Below, in pieces: positions 15,266 to 21,891 of a DNA stretch of 39,128 nt. Under the pieces are notes generated by a model. That model saw only the letters and a program-made list of their open reading frames with translations. It was not told the origin of the DNA and ran no database searches. This DNA comes from an uncultured Coriobacteriaceae bacterium (GTDB lineage Bacteria > Actinomycetota > Coriobacteriia > Coriobacteriales > Atopobiaceae). The position numbers and the translations under genes were made by a program. Each line of letters starts with the position of its first letter. The first letter of the stretch is position 1. The stretch lies in contig CADBRX010000065.1 in NCBI GenBank assembly GCA_902797175.1, positions 1 through 39,128 on the forward strand, given 5' to 3'.

Positions 15266-16417
15266 CTAGGCAAACAGGGCAGCGGTCTTCTCCATGCGCT
15301 CGATGACGCCCACGCCAAACGGGCAGCGCTCTTCGCAACCGCCACAGGCAATGCATTCGTCAGCATGGTGGTCAAGCGCCAGGTAGTGGTCGCGCACGAG
15401 AGCCGGCACCTCTCCACCCTTTGCCACCTGCACCTCGGCAAGGTCATAGAACTTGTTGACCTGTGCCACGCTGATGCCCGTAGGACACGGTGCGCAGTGG
15501 CCGCAATAGGTGCAGAGACCCGTCGCGTTGTTGTGTGGAGCAGAAGCGAGCACGCTCGCATAGTCTCGCTCGTCCTCAGATGCTTCGCAGTACGCTGCAT
15601 CCGACTCGAGGTCCGCCACGCTGCCAAAGCCTGCCATGACGCTTGCCACGGCAGGTCGCGTCAGCGCATAGTGAATGCACATGGACGGGGTGAGGGCCAC
15701 GCCAAAGGGGCTGCGCTCGGCATCGAGCAGCCTTCCTCCCGCAAAAGCCTTCATGACGGTCAGCCCCACATCAGCGCGCTCGCAGGAGCGGTAGAACGCA
15801 AGCCTGTCGGCGTCAAAACCCGCATACTCGTCGCCTGCCGAGCTAGACAAGGTGTTGATGTCGTAGTCGCCTGGCTGCATGTCATAGGCAGGTTTGATGG
15901 AGAAGAGCATCATCTCCACCGCATCCTGCTCCACGGCATAGCGTCCGCACACGGCACTATGCGTGGACATGCCGATGTGGCGGATGGTACCCTCAGCCTT
16001 GAGCTGCTCGACAAAGTCGCGATACGGCCCCTCCAGGCAACGCTTGAGCTCGTCAAGGTCATCGATATAGTGCATCATGCCCAGCTCGACGTGGTCCGTG
16101 TGGAAGCGCGTAAGCAGGTCATCGAAGGCGACCTTGCACGCCTCCACGTCACGCGTGCGCACATACTGACCGTTCTGCCACGTAGAGCCGATGTGCCCCT
16201 GCACAATCCAGTGTCCCGGATTCTCCGCACAGGCGTCTCCCAGGCGCGTCCTGACCTCGGGATCGCTCATCCAGCAGTCCACGATGTTGACGCCCAGCTC
16301 GGCCGCACGCAGCGTGATGGCGCGCGCCTCCCCCGCACTCATGCGGTCCAGCCATTCCCCGCCATAGCCAATCTCGCTGACCATGAGCTCTGTCTTTCCC
16401 AGACGGCGATAATTCAT
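15266..16417 (-). CDS. Aldo/keto reductase-like protein with C-terminal 2[4Fe-4S] ferredoxin domain, degenerate active site
   Basis: This is a 383-residue protein with an AKR barrel (about 1-300) followed by a ferredoxin-like tail. The tail has CTYCGHCAPCP and CIACGGCEERCPFGV, which would bind two 4Fe-4S clusters. In the barrel the usual DTAxxY reads IVDCWMSD, so Asp47 remains but the catalytic tyrosine position is Asp52. The usual TK lysine region reads WIVQGH. Only the histidine (GMMHYID, H116) is clearly kept. It may therefore not be a normal NADPH reductase. The ATG at 16417 has GGGAGGACAC upstream; that motif would be coding if the ATG at 16429 were used. It lies 27 bp downstream of another AKR gene, in one operon. 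Confidence 0.88.
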   Translation of the reverse strand: MNYRRLGKTELMVSEIGYGGEWLDRMSAGEARAITLRAAELGVNIVDCWMSDPEVRTRLGDACAENPGHWIVQGHIGSTWQNGQYVRTRDVEACKVAFDDLLTRFHTDHVELGMMHYIDDLDELKRCLEGPYRDFVEQLKAEGTIRHIGMSTHSAVCGRYAVEQDAVEMMLFSIKPAYDMQPGDYDINTLSSSAGDEYAGFDADRLAFYRSCERADVGLTVMKAFAGGRLLDAERSPFGVALTPSMCIHYALTRPAVASVMAGFGSVADLESDAAYCEASEDERDYASVLASAPHNNATGLCTYCGHCAPCPTGISVAQVNKFYDLAEVQVAKGGEVPALVRDHYLALDHHADECIACGGCEERCPFGVGVIERMEKTAALFA

Positions 16418-16444
16418 GTGTCCTCCCACAAATAATGGTTTTAT

Positions 16445-17341
16445 CTATTGCAGCGAGCGCTCGGGCTTTCCCAGCACCATGCGCACGAAGTTCGGCTCGA
16501 AGTGCTTTGCGCGGCTGCCGCTGTAGCCCATGTCGTGGCTCGAGATCTTGGCCATCTCGTCAGCCGTGAGCTCGAAGTCCCAGATGTCAAAGTTCTCGCG
16601 AATACGCTCGACATGCGTCGACTTGGGAATGACGACCACGCCACGCTGCACGTTCCAGCGCAGGAGCACCTGGCCCACAGTCTTGCCATGCGTCTCGGCA
16701 ATAGCCAGGAAGTCAGGCTCCTCAAAGGGATTGTACCTGCCGCCGCCCAGGGGCGCCCACGCCTCGGGGACCACGCCGTAGTAGCGCATGACGTCCATGG
16801 CGGACTCCTCTGCCATAAGACCGTGCTCCTGGGTGTAGTAAGGATGCAGCTCGACCTGGTTGACTGCGGGAACCACGTCCACGACCTCGCAGAAGTTGGT
16901 CAAGACGTTGGGATAGAAGTTGGAGACGCCAATGGCGCGCAGCTTGCCCGCACGATAGGCCTCTTCCATGGCGCGCCACGCCGCAAAGTAGTCGTTGCAC
17001 GCCTGATGCTCGAGATAGAGGTCCAGGTAGCCGATGTCCAGCCGGGCAAGGGATGCGTCGATGCCCGCCGCGGCCGTCTCTTCGTTCTTCATGTCCGTCA
17101 CCCAGAGCTTGGACGTCACGAAGAGGTCCTCGCGCGTGCAGATGCCATCTGCGATGGCGCGCAGTACCGCAGCGCCAACAGCCTCCTCGTTGTGATATGC
17201 CGTGGCCGTGTCAATCAGGCGGTAACCGATCTTGATGGCCTCGTAGACCGAATCCTCACACTGCTGTAGGTCGGGCACCCGAAACACGCCAAAGCCCATC
17301 ATGCGCATCTTGGCACCAGTATTTAGCTCAACGTATTCCAT
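16445..17341 (-). CDS. Aldo/keto reductase (2,5-diketogluconate reductase-like)
   Basis: This 298-residue AKR has an intact catalytic set: LIDTATAYHNE (Asp, Tyr), FVTSKLWV (Lys) and LYLEHQA (His). AIGVSNFYPNVL, NQVELHPYY and VVIPKSTHVERIRENFDIWDFEL are classic family blocks, and the cofactor loop IPKSTH suggests NADPH. The closest type is the AKR5-like group that reduces small ketones and aldehydes. The ATG at 17341 follows AAAGGGAGCCAGCA. It is the first gene of a two-gene unit with the ferredoxin-fused AKR-like protein, which raises the possibility that the two work together. Confidence 0.93.
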   Translation of the reverse strand: MEYVELNTGAKMRMMGFGVFRVPDLQQCEDSVYEAIKIGYRLIDTATAYHNEEAVGAAVLRAIADGICTREDLFVTSKLWVTDMKNEETAAAGIDASLARLDIGYLDLYLEHQACNDYFAAWRAMEEAYRAGKLRAIGVSNFYPNVLTNFCEVVDVVPAVNQVELHPYYTQEHGLMAEESAMDVMRYYGVVPEAWAPLGGGRYNPFEEPDFLAIAETHGKTVGQVLLRWNVQRGVVVIPKSTHVERIRENFDIWDFELTADEMAKISSHDMGYSGSRAKHFEPNFVRMVLGKPERSLQ

Positions 17342-17521
17342 TGCTGGCTCCCTTTCAAACGGCCTTCCACGCACGGCATGCGACCTCGTCATCAATTGTG
17401 CGACAGGAGGTGCCGCCCGGCAAATGCCTTTCGCAACTACCTTCCATGCCTTTGGCGCATTCCAGGGACAAGAGGAACTTGCCCTGGCTCAGAGGCAATG
17501 CGCCCTAATCTGCCAGGCAAC

Positions 17522-17842
17522 CTAGAGCGCCCGAAGCGTCGCCGTTGCCACCTCGAGAGCGGCCAAGGCAGATTCGCGGGCACTCATCAGGGCCTCGTAG
17601 GGAAGGTCCTCCCCCAGCACGCCCCGGGCGAGGCCTTCGGGCAAAGCGCCGCGCTCATCCGCCTCGCGGTCCTTGTACCACTCCTGGCTCCCATAGTATG
17701 CGGACAGCTGACGAAGCGAGTCGAGTGCGTCCACCTGCGCCGCAATCGCCTCGGACAGCTGGTCCGCCGCCTCACGCGAGACGTTCAGCGCCTCCTCCAT
17801 GGCCTGGATGCGCTCGATCCTTGCCTGATTGCCCTTTGCCAT
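17522..17842 (-). CDS. DUF4298 protein
   Basis: This is a 106-residue soluble protein, mostly alpha-helical. It has a long N-terminal coiled-coil-like helix (RIERIQAMEEALN through LDSLRQL) followed by YYGSQEWYKDREADERGALPEGLARGVLGEDLPYEAL. The YYxSxEWxxDxE block and the LxxGVLxEDxxYxL segment are the hallmark of DUF4298. Its function is unknown. It lies 62 bp downstream of the rRNA methyltransferase gene on the same strand. The ATG at 17842 follows AAAAGGGGAACGTGA. Confidence 0.85.
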   Translation of the reverse strand: MAKGNQARIERIQAMEEALNVSREAADQLSEAIAAQVDALDSLRQLSAYYGSQEWYKDREADERGALPEGLARGVLGEDLPYEALMSARESALAALEVATATLRAL

Positions 17843-17904
17843 TCACGTTCCCCTTTTCTCTTCGGACGCAGAGCCACCTCTTGGGCAGATAGAAGCCAGG
17901 CAGC

Positions 17905-20115
17905 TCACTGGTGCGAGCCTGCCGGCCGTGAGAGCAGATAGACGCGCGCGTGTTCCTGAGCGCGCTCAAAGTCGTGCGGTACCATGCGCTCGGTAAGGTC
18001 CTCGACGGCAAGTGCGCACGTTGGGATGGGTCCCTGGGCAGGAAGCACCAACACGACGCTGCCGCTCGGCGACAGGATGCCCTGGATCTGGGAAAGGAGC
18101 GCGGAAAGATCCTTCTCCAGCTCCCATGCGCGACCCCGCGCCCCATGTGCAGCCAGCCGGCTTGGTGGCGAGCAGAGCACAAGGTCGTAGGCATGGCGTG
18201 CCTTCGTCTCACGGGTGAGCCATTCTCGCACGTCCATGCGTGCGAAGCGGTGCGCTCTTCCCTCGAGTCCGTTCTCCCGCAGGGCGCGTTCCGCCCATTC
18301 GAGTCGCTCCTTCGAGGCATCCACCGTCACCGTGCTCTTTGCCCCAGAGGCGGCGGCGCACACCGTCGACGCGTTCCCCGACGCAAAGAGGTTCGCAAAT
18401 CGGGCGCCCTGTGCCCGTGCCGCCACCATCCTTCTAACCAATCGCAGGTCAAGCGGCACGTTCTTTCCAGAAGCCCCATCAAGATCCACAAAGAACAGGC
18501 ATCCGTCCTCTGCCACGCATGCCTCGCGAGGCTCTCCCGTCGAGGTGCGCATGCGCTCGTAAAGCGAATCTGCCACCCAGGGATGCGCCGTGATCATGTC
18601 CTCATCGACGTCGAAGACGGCAGACACGATTGCGAGCGCATCGTAAAAGCGCCTTCCCGCGCCGAGTGCGTCAAGGCGTTTGGGTCGAGGCCGCTCCTCG
18701 ATAAGGGCGTGCAGCGTTCCCTCATCGACACCCGCACCAGTCAGGAGGTCGACCGAGACCGCGTAGTCAGGAAGGTCCGCATCATACACGCGGAAACACG
18801 AAATGCCTTCACGACGCGCCCAGCGCACTCTCTCCTTGCCCACTTTGCGCAGGCGATTCGCAAACTGGCTGCTCTCCAGGTTCGCCACCACAACGCGGCG
18901 CTGCCTGCCCGAAAGCGAGACCACATCGATGTGCTGACGCTCGCCCGTCAGGCCGTAGAGCCTCACCCATGCCTCGATGGAGCCATTGAAGCAGGAGACT
19001 ATCCTCTCTGGGACACGCCCCAAAGCCGTGTCGACGCCGGGATCGGGAGTGATGAGCGCAACAGACCAGCTGGAGGGCAAGGCGCCTATGGCAGAGGCAA
19101 GCGCCCGCCGTGCCCGGGGAAGCTCCGTGGGAGAAAGCAGCCTGAGACCATAGGGAGGGTTGGCCACCAGCAGACCGCGCGCATCCCCCAGCCCCCTGAG
19201 GTGACGCGACAGGTTTGCCGCATCGTCTACGTGAAGGCGCACGAGACGAGAAACCCCCGCACGCTCCGCATTGGCACGCGCTATGGCTATGGCTCCCTCA
19301 TCAAGGTCGCCGGCGATGACACGGGCCTTTGTGAAGCAGTCCTCCTTGCGCCTTCGCGCTTCGACAATGAGCCCATCCCACAACTGCCTGTCATGGCGGA
19401 CCCACCCCTCAAAGCCCCACCGCCCCCGCAAGAGGCCGGGGGCGATGTCTGCCGCCATCATCGCGCCCTCGATGGCAAGGGTGCCAGACCCGCACATGGG
19501 ATCCACGAGCACGCCGTTCTCTGCGGCAAGAGCGGGCCATCCCGCCATCATGAGCATGCCCGCAGCCAACGTCTCCTTGAGAGGCGCCTCGGTCTGCACG
19601 CCATCCTGACGATATCCACGCCGGTGCAGCGACTCTCCCGACAAGTCGAGGTAGAGCGTGGCACGCTGTTCGTGCACGGCAACGCTCACCAGAAAGCCAG
19701 GCCGCTTTGCATCCACGTCAGGCCGGCTCCCACGCACGCCTCTCAGCCGATCGCAAAGAGCGTCCTTGACCTTCAGGGCCGTGAACTGCGTGTTGCGAAG
19801 GTTTTGGTTGGTCCCATGCGCCACCACGGCAATGGTCGCCCCATCCCTAACATGCTTTTCCCAAGAGAATGATGCGGCATTGTGATACAGCTCGTCCGCA
19901 TCGGCTGCGGGGATGCGCGCAAGCACGAGCTGGACGCGCGTTGCCACCCTGCTCCACAGGCAGGAGGTGTAGGCATCGCGACGTGACCCAAAAAACGAGA
20001 CTCCACCATGGAGGGGACGAACGCGACGCATGCCGAGCGTGCGCAGCTCGTCCGCCAGCACGGGTTCGAACCCTCCGGCACATCGGGCAAAGAGCTCAAG
20101 GTTGGCGTCAGACAT
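17905..20115 (-). CDS. rlmL: Bifunctional 23S rRNA methyltransferase RlmKL
   Basis: This is a 736-residue fusion of two SAM methyltransferases that modify guanines of 23S rRNA (m2G2445 and m7G2069 in E. coli numbering). A THUMP-type RNA-binding region (about 40-155) precedes the RlmL domain with DPMCGSGT and VANPPYGLRL. The C-terminal RlmK-like domain starts near residue 400 and contains FANLFASGNASTVCAAASGAKSTVTVDASKERLEWAERALRENGL. In E. coli RlmK the later catalytic motif is DPPTF; here it reads LCSPPSRLA, so the aspartate and phenylalanine are missing and RlmK activity is uncertain. The ATG at 20115 follows GGAG with 6-bp spacing; in-frame ATGs at 20121 and 20130 are alternatives. It is divergent from the Nim-like gene. 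Confidence 0.9.
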   Translation of the reverse strand: MSDANLELFARCAGGFEPVLADELRTLGMRRVRPLHGGVSFFGSRRDAYTSCLWSRVATRVQLVLARIPAADADELYHNAASFSWEKHVRDGATIAVVAHGTNQNLRNTQFTALKVKDALCDRLRGVRGSRPDVDAKRPGFLVSVAVHEQRATLYLDLSGESLHRRGYRQDGVQTEAPLKETLAAGMLMMAGWPALAAENGVLVDPMCGSGTLAIEGAMMAADIAPGLLRGRWGFEGWVRHDRQLWDGLIVEARRRKEDCFTKARVIAGDLDEGAIAIARANAERAGVSRLVRLHVDDAANLSRHLRGLGDARGLLVANPPYGLRLLSPTELPRARRALASAIGALPSSWSVALITPDPGVDTALGRVPERIVSCFNGSIEAWVRLYGLTGERQHIDVVSLSGRQRRVVVANLESSQFANRLRKVGKERVRWARREGISCFRVYDADLPDYAVSVDLLTGAGVDEGTLHALIEERPRPKRLDALGAGRRFYDALAIVSAVFDVDEDMITAHPWVADSLYERMRTSTGEPREACVAEDGCLFFVDLDGASGKNVPLDLRLVRRMVAARAQGARFANLFASGNASTVCAAASGAKSTVTVDASKERLEWAERALRENGLEGRAHRFARMDVREWLTRETKARHAYDLVLCSPPSRLAAHGARGRAWELEKDLSALLSQIQGILSPSGSVVLVLPAQGPIPTCALAVEDLTERMVPHDFERAQEHARVYLLSRPAGSHQ

Positions 20116-20229
20116 CCGCATCTCCATCGACTGCACTCGGCATATGTCATCATATTGGGTAAAGCTTTGTTCACTATCTCATGCTACCCTCCCATGCATG
20201 CAGCCGCAAACCAACGGAAAGGAACGCCC

Positions 20230-20715
20230 ATGTTTCGCGAGATGCGCCGCATAAAGCAACAGCTCCCCCTCGAGCAGGACAAGGAGATCCTTGCCCAGGC
20301 ACGTCGAGGCGTGCTTTCCGTGCTGGGCGACGACGGATACCCCTACGGCGTGCCGCTCAACTTTGTCTATGACCCCGACTGCGGAGAGCTGGGCTCCATC
20401 TTCTTCCACAGTGCGCTCGCGGGCCACAAGGTCGATGCGATCACCACCTGCGACAAGGCCAGCTTCTGCGTCATGGACGAGGGCACCCGCAACGAGGGCG
20501 AATGGTGGTACTACGTCAACTCGGTCATTTGCTTTGGCAGGGTCTCGACTGTGGAGGATCCGGAGCGCAAGTACCAGGCGCTTGCCAAGCTGGGCAAGAA
20601 GTACTTTCCGCCCGAGGTCGACCTCCAAGACGAGATTGACTCCGGCTACGCACGCGTGCACATGATGGAGCTCAAGATCGAGCACGTGACGGGAAAGCAC
20701 GTTCAGGAGAAGTAG
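20230..20715 (+). CDS. Pyridoxamine 5'-phosphate oxidase-like (Nim-like) flavoprotein
   Basis: This 161-residue split-barrel FMN-binding protein resembles NimA-type proteins. Recognisable blocks are MRRIKQQLP, ARRGVLSVLGDDGYPYGVPLNFVYD, IFFHSALAGHKVDAI and NSVICFGRVSTVEDPERKYQAL. The family reduces nitro groups or other small molecules, and some members confer 5-nitroimidazole resistance; most annotated homologues have no tested function, so resistance should not be assumed. The ATG at 20230 follows GGAAAGGAACGCCC. It stands alone between the divergent rRNA methyltransferase gene and the Gfo/Idh/MocA gene. Confidence 0.88.
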   Translation: MFREMRRIKQQLPLEQDKEILAQARRGVLSVLGDDGYPYGVPLNFVYDPDCGELGSIFFHSALAGHKVDAITTCDKASFCVMDEGTRNEGEWWYYVNSVICFGRVSTVEDPERKYQALAKLGKKYFPPEVDLQDEIDSGYARVHMMELKIEHVTGKHVQEK

Positions 20716-20753
20716 CGGCGCGCGTTCCAGGCCTGCTTCTATCTGCTACGCTC

Positions 20754-20774
20754 TTTGATGACGCTGTCATCAAA
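20754..20774. promoter_or_regulatory. Perfect dyad TTTGATGAC-GCT-GTCATCAAA next to a ribosome-binding site
   Basis: This is a 9-bp perfect inverted repeat with a 3-base spacer. The ribosome-binding site (GGAGGGG) of the following oxidoreductase gene begins at its right edge. A TGCTACGCT resembling an extended -10 element lies just upstream (20745-20753). It could be an operator or a translational hairpin. Confidence 0.5.
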
Positions 20775-20785
20775 GGAGGGGCACC

Positions 20786-21844
20786 ATGGGCAAGCTGCGC
20801 ATCGCAACCATAGGTACGGGTATCGTCGTCGACTGGTTTCTTGATGCCGTCTCGCAATCGGAAGACATCGAGCTCGTGGGCGCCTACTCCCGCTCGCTCG
20901 AGAAGGCGCGCGCATGGGGCGAGCCGAGGGGTGCTCGTCTCTTCTTTGATGACCTCGACAACCTTGCGACATGCTCCGACATCGATGCGGTCTACATCGC
21001 CTCGCCCAACGCGATGCACATCCCTTACGCAAAGACCATGCTCGCGGCTGGCAAGCACGTGCTTGCCGAGAAGCCCCTTGCCTCTAACGTCCGCGAGGCG
21101 ACCGAGGCGTTTGCCCTGGCGCACGAGCATGGCGTCGTCCTCATGGAGGCCATGCGCAACGTGCACGGCCCCGTCTTCTCCACCATTCGCGATGCCCTGC
21201 CCCAGCTCGGCGACATTCGGTCTGCCACCTTCCGCTTCTCCAAGGTGTCGTCACGCGTGCCAGCCCTCATGGCGGGAAAGCTCACCAACACCTTTGACCC
21301 GCACATGTCGGGCGGCGGGCTCATGGACATAGGCGTGTACTGCGTGTCTGCCATGACGGCCCTCTGGGGTGCGCCGCAGCGCGTGATGGCCATGGGCACC
21401 ACCTTTGACGTCAGCACCATTGGAGGGGACGCCCGATGGCCCCTTGTGGAGCTTGGAGGAGAGGCCCTCTGTGACTACGGTGACTTCATCGTTAACCTCA
21501 GCTGGGGAAAGGTTGGAGACAACCACGTTCCTTCCCAGGTCATGGGTACCGAGGCAACGCTGGTCATCGATTCCATCAGCACGCCCGAGCATGTGGAAGT
21601 CGTGCTCCCCTCCCAGACCGACGGAGGCTATGGCTCGGGAGCGGGAGAGGCGACGCTTTTGGGCTTTCCCATGGACGGCAGCCTCATGACGGCAGAGGTC
21701 GATGACTTCTGTGCTGCATGCTCGGGCAGCCCAGAAGGCAGGGGGCTCGCCGAACGCTACGAGCGAATCTCGCTCGACGCGCTTTCGGTTATGGACCAGA
21801 TTCGAGCGCAGATCGGCGTGCGCTTCCCCGCAGACGAAGCCTAG
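20786..21844 (+). CDS. Gfo/Idh/MocA-family oxidoreductase
   Basis: This is a 352-residue NAD(P)-dependent sugar or polyol oxidoreductase. The Rossmann loop is IGTGIVVDWF at residues 9-18. VYIASPNAMHIPYAKTMLAAGKHVLAEKPLA carries the EKP motif with the catalytic lysine, and GGGLMDIGVYCVSAM is the conserved C-terminal-domain segment. Most relatives oxidise or reduce sugars, inositol or their derivatives; the substrate here is unknown. The ATG at 20786 follows AAAGGAGGGGCACC. The gene ends about 50 bp before the helicase gene on the same strand, so read-through is possible. Confidence 0.92.
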   Translation: MGKLRIATIGTGIVVDWFLDAVSQSEDIELVGAYSRSLEKARAWGEPRGARLFFDDLDNLATCSDIDAVYIASPNAMHIPYAKTMLAAGKHVLAEKPLASNVREATEAFALAHEHGVVLMEAMRNVHGPVFSTIRDALPQLGDIRSATFRFSKVSSRVPALMAGKLTNTFDPHMSGGGLMDIGVYCVSAMTALWGAPQRVMAMGTTFDVSTIGGDARWPLVELGGEALCDYGDFIVNLSWGKVGDNHVPSQVMGTEATLVIDSISTPEHVEVVLPSQTDGGYGSGAGEATLLGFPMDGSLMTAEVDDFCAACSGSPEGRGLAERYERISLDALSVMDQIRAQIGVRFPADEA

Positions 21845-21891
21845 GCTTCCACACCCAAGCCCCATGGCAGCCACAGAAAGCGAGACGAGCC

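Noticed and set aside
17950-19872. A 640-codon open frame on the plus strand
   Set aside because: It is a shadow of rlmL on the other strand, with low-complexity His/Arg/Ala-rich translation.
20149-20229. Promoters between rlmL and the Nim-like gene
   Set aside because: AT-rich sequence with a small ATATG-TCAT-CATAT dyad is visible, but no -35/-10 pair has acceptable spacing.
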